From: Actinocrinis sp035653575
GTDB lineage: Bacteria > Actinomycetota > Actinomycetes > Streptomycetales > Catenulisporaceae
Length of the DNA stretch: 64,000 nt
Assembly: GCF_035653575.1 (NCBI RefSeq)
Contig: NZ_DASRBQ010000078.1
Location: 62,001-126,000, forward strand
Direction: 5' to 3'
The position numbers and the translations under genes were made by a program. The notes beneath the pieces were generated by a model. That model made no database searches. It had not been told where the DNA came from and saw only the letters and a list, made by a program, of their open reading frames with translations. Shown here piece after piece: positions 34,547-43,593 of this stretch. Each line of letters opens with the position of its first letter. Position 1 is the first letter of the stretch.

Positions 34547-37500
34547 TCAGCCGCCCTGCTGCTGCGCGGTGAGCAGCTGCAGTTCGGCAGCGGAGGCGTA
34601 GAGGCCAACCGGGCCGGGGTTGGCGGTGCGGACCTGCACGTGGGTGTCGGCCGACGAGGGCACCACGCCCTGCACGGTGAGCGTCTGGGGTGTGCCGGAC
34701 AGCTGGACCGCCGCGCTGGTCAGGTCCTGCTGGCCGTTCCAGAAGTCGACGTAGACCACGCCGGTGCCCTGGAGGGTGACCGAGGCCTGATAGCTCTGGC
34801 CGGCCGGCAGCTGGCTCGCGGGATCGACCCAGATCCACGTGTTCGGCGCGGCATTGGTCTCGGTCCAGTGGATGGCGCTGGCGCCTTGCGGCGTGGTGGC
34901 GGCGGCGAGGGTGCCCGGGACCGAGCCCACGCCGTTCTCCACCGGACCCTGCCAGTTCAGCTGGCCGGTGGGGGCGTCGCCGAGCAGGTTCGGCCCGGTC
35001 GGCACCAGGATCGTCGGCTGGCGGCCGGGCGGGAACCGCAGCGGGCCGGAGGGGTAGGACGGCGGCGCGTCCGCCGCGGCCGCGCCCCAGGCCGTGTCAG
35101 GGGTCGAGGTCATGGTGTAGTCGAGGCGGGTGACCCGGCTGAAGGGAGAGTGCTGAGACTGCGCGCCGGCGCCGACGAGCTGGTTCTCGTCGAGCCACAC
35201 CGGGGCCCAGCTCCTGCCGTTCACCGACAGCTTGTGCACATAAGTGCTCGTCGACGCGCCCGGAGCGCTCACGACGACCTGGTGGCCGCCCTGAAGCGCG
35301 ATCGTGGCCTTCGGGAAGATCGGCGCGCCGAGAGCCAGCGCCGGTGAGCCGGGGGTCTCCGGGTACATGCCGAGTGCGGACCACACGAACCAGGAGCTCA
35401 TCGCGCCGAGGTCGTCATTGCCCGGCTCGCCGCCGGGGGAGTCGGCGTACACCTCCGTCAGCAATCTGTGCACGATCGCCTCGGACCTGTACGGCGCCCC
35501 GGCGTAGTCGTAGATCCACGGCGTGCCGAACGAGGGCTCGTTGCCGGCCCACTCGTACGGCAGGTTCGGGCCCGCGTTCAGCTGCTGGAAGAAGCTGTCC
35601 AGCCGGGTGATCGCCGCCGCGTCGCCGCCCATGGCGGTGATCAGGCCATTGAGGTTCTGCGGAACCACCCAGGTGTACTGCGCCGCGTTGCTCTCCTGGA
35701 AGCCGGATTGACCAAAGCTGCCCATCCCGTCGGTGGTCGGGTCGAACTCAGGGAACTGACCGTTTCCGTCGCGCGGCTGGATGTAGCCGGTGTCGACGTT
35801 GAACAGGTTGGTCCAGTCCTGCGAGCGCTGAAGGTACGTCGCGGCGGTCGCGTCCTGGCCGAGGGACTTGGCCAGCTGCGCGATGCCGAAGTCCGCGATG
35901 GCGTATTCGATCGTCTCCGACGCGCCGTTGTTCGTGGGGGACAGGGAGCTTTCGGTGGTGTTCGGCACGTAGCCGAGCGACAGGTAGTCCGCCAGTTGCG
36001 GCCGCTCGGTGTACGTGCCCTGACCCAGTTGGCTCTGCGTCGGCACGACCGAGGCGCCCTTGACCATCGCGGCCAGCGCGGCGCGCGCGTCGAAGTCACG
36101 AGCGCCGAAGGCGTAGGCCTCGGCGAGGATCGGGTCCGCGGCGTCGCCGTTCATGACGTCCGTGTAGTCGTTGGCGAAGCCCCACTTGGGCAGCCAGCCG
36201 CCCTGTGCCTGGTCGTCGAGCAGCGAGGTCATCATCTGGCTGGTCTGCTCCGGCGCGATGAGCGCGAGCAGCGGTATCTCCGAGCGGTAGACGTCCCAGC
36301 CGGAGAAGTTCGCGTATTGGACCTGGCCGTGCGCCGTGCGGTGGGTCTGGTTGTCGAATCCGAGATAGTCGCCGTTGACGTCGGAGAAGATGCTCGGTTC
36401 GAGCAACGTGTGGTAAAGGGCTGAGTAGAACTCAGTGCGCTGAGCGGCCGTGCCGCCGCCGATGCGGATCCGGCTGAGCAGGTCGTTCCACTTGGCGTAG
36501 GTCTGCCGGCTGACGGCGCCGACGCTCCAGCCCGGGTCCTCGGCGTTGAGGTTGGCGGTCGCGTCGGCCTGGCTGACGTAGGAGATCGCGACCTTCATCG
36601 TCACGTCGTGGCGGGTGGTGGTGTCGAAGCCGGCCCACGCGCCGGATTGCAGCCCCTGCGTGCCCGTGATCTGAGGGCTGGTGGTCCGCGTGCTCGGGAT
36701 TTGCGGACGGTGCACGGAGGAGCCCTTAACCTTGACAGAGGCCTGCGTTGAGCCGGAGGTCACCACCACGGACTCCTGGCGCAGCGAGGCCGCGGAGGCG
36801 ACGAGGTCGACCGGTCCGGTTCCGGCGGTGCGGACCTGGAATTGCGGGTCGCGGATCGAGCCGGTGGGCACCGCGGCGTCCACGGTGAGCGTCACCGGCG
36901 TCGAGCTCAGGGTGACCGGCTGGCTGCCGACGTCCACCTGCCCGTTGTAGAAGTCGAGATAGACGTTGCCGGTGCCCTGGAGCGTGACGCTGGCTTCGTA
37001 GCTCGCGCCCTGTGTCAAGGCCGGTGGAGTGGCCTGGATCCAGGTGTTCGGCAGCGCGTTGCTCTGCTGCCAGGCGACGGCGCTCTGGCCGTCCGAGGTC
37101 GTGGTCGGGCTGATTGTGGCCGCGGTGCCGCCGCTGCTGACCTCGTGGTAGCTCCACGGCAGGTCGCCGGTCGGCTGGGTGAAGACGTTCGCGCCGGTGG
37201 GCGCGGTGTGCCAGGTCCCGTAGGAGGAGAAGGGGCGGGAGAAGGTGGCGACGAAATGCAGCGGATAGGTGCCCGGCGAGCCGCAGAACTGCCCGGCGGT
37301 CTCGGTGCCGGCGATCTGGTGGTCGTTGAGGATCTGCACCTGGGCCGCCACGTTGCCGGACTGCGCGTCGCCCATCTTGAAGAGCACGTTCGAGGACGTA
37401 CTCGCCGGATAGCTGAACTTGGCGATTCCGGTGCGCGCAGTGGCGGCCAGGTCGGACTGGATCGCGTTGGCGGTGCCCGGATTCAGCGTCACAGAGTACG

Positions 37501-37969
37501 AACCGGGGGTCGCGTGCTCGCTGCTGTGGCTGAAGGCGGCGGTGGTGTTGACCGGGTCGGTTCCGATGGCCCCGACCGTCGGCAGGATCGGCACGTCGCC
37601 GAAGGCGCCGCAGCCGGGGCCGGACATGTGGGTGAGGCTGAAGCCGGTGACCGAAGAGTCGTCGTAGTTGTAGCCGCCGCCGTCCGGCCGCGAAGGCGTG
37701 TCCGGGCTGAAGGTCAGCATGCCGAAGGGGGCCGAGGCGCCGGGGAAGGTGTCCACCTGGCCGACGGTCGCGCCCCCGGAGCCGGTGCCGATGAGCGGAT
37801 CGACCAGCGCGGCGGGGTCGCCGACGAGGGCGTCCCCGGCCGCGCTGTCCGAACCCTGAATCGCGGTCTGCGCGTGGGCTGCACCGCCGCCTGTTGCGAT
37901 CAGCCCCGCGCACGCGGCCGCCACCACCGCGGTGCGCAGCCGTCCTGTCTGTCCTGGGCGAAAGAGCAT
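34547..37969 (-). CDS. Secreted GH92 alpha-mannosidase with two extra beta-sandwich modules
   Basis: A 1140-residue secreted GH92 exo-alpha-mannosidase. The start at 37969 gives a clear signal peptide (hydrophobic run to AAHAQT, about residue 36). PLIGTGSGGATVGQVDTFPGASAPFGML opens the GH92 N-domain, and GNDDLGAMSSWFVWSALGMYP (near 850) is the catalytic-domain hallmark. Two homologous modules (YxASVTLQGTGxVYxDFxNGQ) occur, one inserted in the N-domain (about 290-395) and one at the C-terminus (about 1010-1135); they look like sugar-binding or structural beta-sandwiches. Two CAACGTTG sites upstream suggest LacI-type control. The gene is convergent with DUF2207 with only 8 bases between. Confidence 0.93.
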   Translation of the reverse strand: MLFRPGQTGRLRTAVVAAACAGLIATGGGAAHAQTAIQGSDSAAGDALVGDPAALVDPLIGTGSGGATVGQVDTFPGASAPFGMLTFSPDTPSRPDGGGYNYDDSSVTGFSLTHMSGPGCGAFGDVPILPTVGAIGTDPVNTTAAFSHSSEHATPGSYSVTLNPGTANAIQSDLAATARTGIAKFSYPASTSSNVLFKMGDAQSGNVAAQVQILNDHQIAGTETAGQFCGSPGTYPLHFVATFSRPFSSYGTWHTAPTGANVFTQPTGDLPWSYHEVSSGGTAATISPTTTSDGQSAVAWQQSNALPNTWIQATPPALTQGASYEASVTLQGTGNVYLDFYNGQVDVGSQPVTLSSTPVTLTVDAAVPTGSIRDPQFQVRTAGTGPVDLVASAASLRQESVVVTSGSTQASVKVKGSSVHRPQIPSTRTTSPQITGTQGLQSGAWAGFDTTTRHDVTMKVAISYVSQADATANLNAEDPGWSVGAVSRQTYAKWNDLLSRIRIGGGTAAQRTEFYSALYHTLLEPSIFSDVNGDYLGFDNQTHRTAHGQVQYANFSGWDVYRSEIPLLALIAPEQTSQMMTSLLDDQAQGGWLPKWGFANDYTDVMNGDAADPILAEAYAFGARDFDARAALAAMVKGASVVPTQSQLGQGTYTERPQLADYLSLGYVPNTTESSLSPTNNGASETIEYAIADFGIAQLAKSLGQDATAATYLQRSQDWTNLFNVDTGYIQPRDGNGQFPEFDPTTDGMGSFGQSGFQESNAAQYTWVVPQNLNGLITAMGGDAAAITRLDSFFQQLNAGPNLPYEWAGNEPSFGTPWIYDYAGAPYRSEAIVHRLLTEVYADSPGGEPGNDDLGAMSSWFVWSALGMYPETPGSPALALGAPIFPKATIALQGGHQVVVSAPGASTSTYVHKLSVNGRSWAPVWLDENQLVGAGAQSQHSPFSRVTRLDYTMTSTPDTAWGAAAADAPPSYPSGPLRFPPGRQPTILVPTGPNLLGDAPTGQLNWQGPVENGVGSVPGTLAAATTPQGASAIHWTETNAAPNTWIWVDPASQLPAGQSYQASVTLQGTGVVYVDFWNGQQDLTSAAVQLSGTPQTLTVQGVVPSSADTHVQVRTANPGPVGLYASAAELQLLTAQQQGG

Positions 37970-38001
37970 TCGGGACGACCTCCCGGTGTTGTTCGGCAGC
38001 A

Positions 38002-38030
38002 TGACAACGTTGTCAGAGCTTTCAACGTTG
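38002..38030. promoter_or_regulatory. Paired CAACGTTG operators upstream of GH92
   Basis: A 14-bp perfect palindrome (TGACAACGTTGTCA, 38002-38015) and a second CAACGTTG core (38023-38030) with centres 18 bp apart, 33 and 54 bases upstream of the GH92 ATG. The central CG palindrome is typical of LacI-family operators. Confidence 0.65.
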
Positions 38031-38208
38031 TACCGGATCACTCGCTGCGGGCGCAAGGGTACGCATCGAAATGGCGGCTCGTGTCCGCCGCTGCGGCGGG
38101 CGCGCTGCTGGTGAAGCGGCGGTGGCTCCTGACAGTCATTCACTAACCGTCAGGTGCCACCGCCGCGATGCCTCACTGTGTTTTAGTGTCACGTTTTTTG
38201 TTATGACG

Positions 38209-40827
38209 TCACGGTGTCAGGCCAGGCGTCGCAGTGACCGAAGCCGGGGCGCTGGAACCGACGGCGTTGTCTGCGGTGATCTGGAACGTGTACGCGGTGC
38301 CGTTAGTCAGACCACTGATCACCGTGTACAGGCCGTTTCCGCTGCCCGCCCACAGGAAGTCGTGCCCTGTCACGTGCACGGGGGCGATGCCCGGTGCGGT
38401 GATGGTGTAGCCGATGATCGGTGTCGCTCCGGTCGCGGCCGGTGGCGTGAAGTGGATGCTGACCGTGCCATCGCCCGGATCGGCGCTGACGGAGGTCGGC
38501 GAACCGGGCACGGCCGTCGTCGTCACCGTCGGCGTCACGGCGGCGCTCGGCAGCGACGGGACGCTATCGCCAATCCGGTTGTGCGCGGTGACGGTGAACG
38601 TGTACGGGGTTCCGTTCGTCAGGCCGCTGATGGTGGTGTACCCGATCTTGGCGAGGTCGGCCGGCGAGATCGTCGCGCTCGCGCCGCCGGGAGAGGCCGT
38701 GACCGTGTAGGAGGTGACCGGCAGCCCGTTGTCGACGAAGGTCGGGTTCCAGCCGACGTACGCGGTTCCGTTCGCGGCGAATGCAGCTACCTGTCCCGGC
38801 GCCTCGGGCACGCCGGCGCCGAAGCGCTCGGCCAAGACCCACCGGTAGCGCGGCTCGAGCCCTGCATCGCGCACGATCGACGCAGGAGCCTGCGAAACAC
38901 TCTGGATCACGTGGTTGCCGGAGACGACCGCGTTGCCGTCCGCCGAATCGCGGTCGCCCTGCCACCAGTAGTTGCCGCTCACCAGCAGGGGATCGGGGCC
39001 GCTGGCGCCGGGCCGGTAATCGGTGTGCCGGGCGCCCCAGTCGTTCGACACGTTGTCGGTCAGCACGTTGCCGCTGGCCGTCCAGTATGTGCAGCCGTTG
39101 TCGCAATACATCGCGTGGCCGTTGTCCAGCGTGTCGGTGATGACGTTGCCGGTCAGGTGTTCGCCGGTGTCCATCGAGCTGCCGGTGATGCCCTGGGTGT
39201 AGATCCCGCCGCCGTCCGCGAGGAACTGCATCGCGTCGGTGATGTAGTTGTCTGAGACGGTGTTGTTGTTCGAGTAGTTCGGCGTGGCCTGCACCTTGAT
39301 CTTGTCCGGCCAGCCGCCCCAGCCGAGCGAGATCGCGGTGTACGCGGTGTGGTCGATCTGGTTGTGGCTGATCAGGGTGTGCTCTGCATAGCCGACGTCG
39401 ATCGCCACGCCGCCGTGGTATTCGACCGGCAGGCTGTAGAGGTGGTTGTCGAGCACCTGCACGCCCGAGGTGTGGTCGGCCTGCGTCGCGGGTTCGGGCA
39501 TGTCCACGCCGCCGATCTCCAGCCCGTTGCCGGAGATGTCGGTGAACACGGACCCTTCGACGGTGTCGTTCTGCGAGCCGTCGCCGAGATCGAGGCCCGC
39601 GGCGCCGAGGTGCACGAAGGCGTCGCTCTCGAAGCGCAGGTCGCTGTCGTAGCCGAGGCTCAGATTGCCCGGCTCCCTGGTCCACGCGCCGTAGGGACAG
39701 GTGCCGCCGGCGATGAACTGGCACAGGCCCTCCTGGTCGTAGCCGTGCGGGCCGGTGAGCGTGTAGTTGGCTTGGATCTCGTTGAAGCCCTCGCCGGTGT
39801 TCGGCGTGAGCCAGGTCGCGTACGAGAACTGGATGCCGGAGAACGTGATGTCGTGCACGGGAGCGGTCGCAGTGCCCTGACCGACCACGAGCTGCTCCAG
39901 CACCGGCGCCTCGACGTCGGCCCAGCGCAGGTCCTCCCCGGCGCGCGGGATGTAGTAGACGGTGTTCGCGGACCGGTCCAGGTACCACTCGCCCGGCTGG
40001 TCCAGCAGTTCGTAGGCGTTGTCGACATAGGCGGGGATCGAGCCGTTGCCGAGGTTGCCGTTGTGCACCAGGTTGTAGCTGCGGCCGGAGCCGTCGGTGC
40101 GCTGGATGCGCAGCGTGGAGTTGTTCCAGCAGGGCTGCGCCATGGTGATGCTGGTGCCCGAGATCGCGGCGACTGGGCAGCGCGGCTCGGTCCAGGCGCC
40201 CTCGCCGCCGGTCTTCAGCGACCAGTAGGGCGCGCCGCCGCTGTATACGAACTCGATGTCGCTCGGGTTGCGCCAGCTCGCCATCGTGTCCGAGTCGGCG
40301 GTGTAACCCGCGGTGGTCTTCGTCAGGTGCACCGGCAGTGGTCCGCTGGCGCGATCGGCGCGCGCGCCGTCGACGTAGAGCTGGCGGGTCTGCAGCCCGG
40401 CCGGGGCGGGCGCGGACCAGATGTTCTTCGACGGATCGGACTGATGCCAGCCGGTGATCCGCTCGCCGCCGCTGAGCACAGGTTTCGCACCGGGCAGCGC
40501 CGCCCACACGACGCTGTGACCGTTGGTGCCCGAGTCACGCGCGTCCAGTTGCAGCGGTGCCGACAGCCGATAGGTGCCACCAAACAGCTCAACCCTGATA
40601 TCCGCGCGCATGTCCTGGTCGAGGGCGCGCACGCGGGTCTGGGCGCCGTTGATCGAGCAGGGGTGCCACAGGGCGCAGGACGAGCCGGAGCCGTCAGGCG
40701 AGGCGAACAGGATCGTCGGGAACGAGGTCCCGGCGGTCGACGCATTCGCGGCAGGCGATAGATACGCCGGTGCCGCCGCGGCCAGCAACGCCGCGGCCGC
40801 GAGAGTCAAGGGGCGAGAGAAGGGCAT
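38209..40827 (-). CDS. Secreted right-handed beta-helix protein with two C-terminal FnIII domains
   Basis: An 872-residue secreted protein. GGAGG lies before the ATG at 40827, and a signal peptide runs to about ANAST (30). The large middle part (about 35-665) is a parallel beta-helix of the pectate-lyase/glycosidase type, with repeated N-x-V/I turns (GNVITDTLDNGHAMYCDNGCT, HTLISHNQIDHTAYTAISLG). Two fibronectin III domains (about 668-765 and 772-870, each with SGLTNGTPYTFTV or SGLTNGTAYTFQI) follow. Likely an exo- or endo-acting glycan hydrolase or lyase; substrate unknown. The ACATCGGATGT site upstream is shared with the GH28 gene. Confidence 0.85.
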   Translation of the reverse strand: MPFSRPLTLAAAALLAAAAPAYLSPAANASTAGTSFPTILFASPDGSGSSCALWHPCSINGAQTRVRALDQDMRADIRVELFGGTYRLSAPLQLDARDSGTNGHSVVWAALPGAKPVLSGGERITGWHQSDPSKNIWSAPAPAGLQTRQLYVDGARADRASGPLPVHLTKTTAGYTADSDTMASWRNPSDIEFVYSGGAPYWSLKTGGEGAWTEPRCPVAAISGTSITMAQPCWNNSTLRIQRTDGSGRSYNLVHNGNLGNGSIPAYVDNAYELLDQPGEWYLDRSANTVYYIPRAGEDLRWADVEAPVLEQLVVGQGTATAPVHDITFSGIQFSYATWLTPNTGEGFNEIQANYTLTGPHGYDQEGLCQFIAGGTCPYGAWTREPGNLSLGYDSDLRFESDAFVHLGAAGLDLGDGSQNDTVEGSVFTDISGNGLEIGGVDMPEPATQADHTSGVQVLDNHLYSLPVEYHGGVAIDVGYAEHTLISHNQIDHTAYTAISLGWGGWPDKIKVQATPNYSNNNTVSDNYITDAMQFLADGGGIYTQGITGSSMDTGEHLTGNVITDTLDNGHAMYCDNGCTYWTASGNVLTDNVSNDWGARHTDYRPGASGPDPLLVSGNYWWQGDRDSADGNAVVSGNHVIQSVSQAPASIVRDAGLEPRYRWVLAERFGAGVPEAPGQVAAFAANGTAYVGWNPTFVDNGLPVTSYTVTASPGGASATISPADLAKIGYTTISGLTNGTPYTFTVTAHNRIGDSVPSLPSAAVTPTVTTTAVPGSPTSVSADPGDGTVSIHFTPPAATGATPIIGYTITAPGIAPVHVTGHDFLWAGSGNGLYTVISGLTNGTAYTFQITADNAVGSSAPASVTATPGLTP

Positions 40828-40885
40828 GGGTTTCCTCCACGGCGCCCGCGCCGGGCAGGACAGCGCGCGGGAGCCATCACGACAT

Positions 40886-40896
40886 ACATCGGATGT
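40886..40896. promoter_or_regulatory. ACATCGGATGT site in the divergent beta-helix/Asp-box promoter
   Basis: Identical to the 11-mer at 27533-27543. It lies 59 bases before the beta-helix start codon and in the region shared with the Asp-box gene at 41083. Confidence 0.55.
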
Positions 40897-41082
40897 GTGG
40901 CGCCGGTAGGGACCGTATGAGCAGCTGACCCCATTGTCAATCTCCCTAACAAGGGTAATTCGTAGGATCTATGCCGTTCGTCGATTCACCCAGCTCGTAG
41001 GGTTGCCATCCCGTGATCGGCCGTTACGGTGGTCGGGTGAGCAAGAACCCTCAGCGAACTTGTCGGGCATAAGGGAGCGAAA

Positions 41083-42666
41083 ATGCGAGCACGACGACGC
41101 GCGACGGCAGTGATCCTGGCGGCCGCGCCGCTTGCTCTTGGGCCGACCGCAGCCTGGGCACACACCGGCTCGGGCCTGGTGCAGGCCTCGTCCGGGGATC
41201 CGACCGCCGCGTGCACCGCCGGGGCGGAAAGCGGCACCAACTTCCCGAACACCGAGGTGGAGCCGTACATCGCGGTCAACCCGTGGAACCCGCACCAAGC
41301 CATCGGGGTCTTCCAGCAGGACCGGTGGACCGACGGCGGCGCGCACGCCGGCGGCGTGGTGTGGACCCGCGACGGCGTGCACTACGCGGAGGGGCTGCTG
41401 CCCTTCGGCACCTGCGGCGCGCCCGGCGGCACGGACTACGAGCGCGTCTCAGACCTCTGGGTCAGCTTCGGCCCGGACGGCGCCGCGTACTCCAGCGGCC
41501 TGGAGTTCGACGACGCCGACAACCGCAACGGCGTGGGCGCCGCGACCTCCTTCGACGGCGGCCGCACCTGGAAGTTCGCCCAGCCGGTGATCGCCGACGA
41601 CGACACGGCGCACTTCAACGACAAGAACTCGGTCACCGCCGATCCGCGCCGGCCCGGCACCGCGTACCAGGTCTGGGACCGGCTCGACCAGCCCTTCGAC
41701 GCGAGCGGCCACGCGATCTCCTTCGACGGCCCCGCCTACGTCTCGATCACGCACGACCACGGCCGCACCTGGTCCGCGCCCCGGGTGCTGGTGAACACCT
41801 CGGGCACGCCGAACATGCAGACGATCGGCAACATCATCGTGGCCGACGGCCGCTCCGGGCGCCTATACGACTTCTTCGATCAGATCACGTACACCGATCC
41901 GAACACCGACGGCGTGATCGACGCGCACTACGCCTTCATCACTTCCACGGACGGCGGCCGTACCTGGTCCGCGCCGTCCAGGATCACCGCGGACACCTCG
42001 GTCGGCGACGTCGACCCGAACGACCCGACCAAGTTCCTGCGTACCGGCGCCGGCCTGCCGAACGTGGCGATCGACCCGGTGACCGGCGAGCTCTACCTGG
42101 CCTTCGAGGGCACCACCTTCACCGGCGGCGCGACCGACCAGGTCGAACTGGTGCACTCGACGGACCACGGCCGCACCTGGTCCGCTCCCGTCCGCATCAG
42201 CCATGGACCGCAGGCCCCCTCGTACACGCCGTCGATCGCGGTGGACCCGACCGGGACCGTAAGCGTGACGTACTACGACGTGCGTGACTTGAAGCCCGGC
42301 GACACCACCACGCTGCCGACCTCCACGTGGCTCTACTCCTTCCCGCGCGGCCACCAGCAGGACGCGGTCGAGCGCCGCATCGCGCCCGACTTCGACTGGC
42401 TGCTCGCGCCGAGCGCCGGCGGGCATTTCCTCGGCGACTACGAGGGTCTGGCCGCCGCCGGGCTGGACTCGGTGCGGCCGTTCTTCTCCACGACGCTGAA
42501 CGCGCCGCAGACCAACGTGTTCAGCGGCACCTTCGAGACGCCTTTCGGCGACCCGTTCGCGCTCAGCCAGCTGAACCCCGGGACCACGACGCCGCACGCG
42601 GCAGGACCGACCAGTCCCGCGCAGCGCATCGCCGCGCATCTGGCGGAGCGCAAGACCGCGCACTGA
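41083..42666 (+). CDS. Secreted Asp-box (sialidase-fold) exo-enzyme-like protein
   Basis: A 527-residue secreted beta-propeller protein. ATG at 41083 with GGGAG upstream; signal peptide to about AWAHT (26). Four Asp-box repeats of the type S/T-x-D-x-G-x-T-W are visible (FDGGRTWKF, HDHGRTWSAP, TDGGRTWSAP, TDHGRTWSAP), diagnostic of the sialidase/BNR fold. The Arg-triad of true sialidases was not identified, so the activity may be on another glycan. It is divergent from the beta-helix gene and may be part of the same glycan-use set. Confidence 0.8.
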   Translation: MRARRRATAVILAAAPLALGPTAAWAHTGSGLVQASSGDPTAACTAGAESGTNFPNTEVEPYIAVNPWNPHQAIGVFQQDRWTDGGAHAGGVVWTRDGVHYAEGLLPFGTCGAPGGTDYERVSDLWVSFGPDGAAYSSGLEFDDADNRNGVGAATSFDGGRTWKFAQPVIADDDTAHFNDKNSVTADPRRPGTAYQVWDRLDQPFDASGHAISFDGPAYVSITHDHGRTWSAPRVLVNTSGTPNMQTIGNIIVADGRSGRLYDFFDQITYTDPNTDGVIDAHYAFITSTDGGRTWSAPSRITADTSVGDVDPNDPTKFLRTGAGLPNVAIDPVTGELYLAFEGTTFTGGATDQVELVHSTDHGRTWSAPVRISHGPQAPSYTPSIAVDPTGTVSVTYYDVRDLKPGDTTTLPTSTWLYSFPRGHQQDAVERRIAPDFDWLLAPSAGGHFLGDYEGLAAAGLDSVRPFFSTTLNAPQTNVFSGTFETPFGDPFALSQLNPGTTTPHAAGPTSPAQRIAAHLAERKTAH

Positions 42667-42731
42667 CGTCATCTTTATGTCGGGCACGGTGCACTAGCCG
42701 GAGAGGACCATCGATTTCCGGGAAGGCCACC

Positions 42732-43499
42732 GTGCCCGACTACGACGAACACGATCCGTACGGCGAGACGCGCGCCGCTCCCGGCGAGCCGGCCACATCC
42801 GGCGAGCCAGACGCAGCCGGCTCCGTCGACCCCTTCGACGCCTTCCGAGCGCGGCGGGCGCAGGAACGCGCGGAGCAAGCGCCGTTCCCCGAGGCGCTCG
42901 CGAGCGAACCCGCCAGGACGATCGGACCGAGCGCGGAAACGTATGACGGCGCCTACGCCCCGCCGGAGCCTCCGCCGCCGTACCACGAGTACACCCAAGT
43001 CGTGCCGCCGGTTCCATTCGATGAGGCGGCCTCACGCGCGCCGCGCCGCCGGCTGCGTTCGGCAATCGTGTTCGGCGGCGTCGCAGCGCTCGTCATCGGC
43101 GTGGGCGCGGGCGTTTGGGCGGTGACCGGTTCGTCCGGAGGGGCACCGGCGGCGGCAGCCGGTACGCCGTCTGCGAGCGCCTCCGCCTCGCCCGGACCGA
43201 AGGCGGGGAAAGCAGGCAAGGCCGTCAACGCGCGCCTCACGGTCACGTCCGTGGGCTCTGACTCCTTCACCGCAACCACCACGCGAGGCGAGACAGTAGT
43301 CGTACACATCACCTCCGAGACGCGGTTCGGCACCGCCGCGCGGCCTTTCACGCGGGCGCAGCTCGTGCCGGGCGCGAAGGTCGTCGCGCGGCTGCGTAAG
43401 GACGCTGACGGGACCGTCGTGGCCACGGTGATCGCATCCGAGATCGCGACACCGAACGACCAGCCGAGCGGCACCGCGTCCCCCGCTGCAGGCGCCTAA
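42732..43499 (+). CDS. Membrane-anchored protein with DUF5666-like outer domain
   Basis: A 255-residue protein from a GTG at 42732 (GGAAGG upstream). The first ~100 residues are acidic, Pro/Glu-rich and disordered. A single membrane segment (about 115-137, SAIVFGGVAALVIGVGAGVWAV) follows an Arg-rich stretch, placing the C-terminus outside. The outer part (after a Ser/Ala/Pro linker) resembles DUF5666: RLTVTSVGSDSFTATTTRGETVVVHITSETRF. Role unknown. It is the last gene before the right cluster arm. Confidence 0.65.
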   Translation: MPDYDEHDPYGETRAAPGEPATSGEPDAAGSVDPFDAFRARRAQERAEQAPFPEALASEPARTIGPSAETYDGAYAPPEPPPPYHEYTQVVPPVPFDEAASRAPRRRLRSAIVFGGVAALVIGVGAGVWAVTGSSGGAPAAAAGTPSASASASPGPKAGKAGKAVNARLTVTSVGSDSFTATTTRGETVVVHITSETRFGTAARPFTRAQLVPGAKVVARLRKDADGTVVATVIASEIATPNDQPSGTASPAAGA

Positions 43500-43593
43500 C
43501 CGCAGTCGAGGCGTCGTCGAGCCCTCGTGCGCACAGTGATCCCGCAACGGGTCCCGCGCAGGAGACCCAGCCGCCAGGCGGAGGGATTCGGCG

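Noticed and set aside
36842..38146. Plus-strand frame opposite the GH92 gene
   Set aside because: Same shadow pattern; the GH92 signatures on the minus strand explain the open frame.
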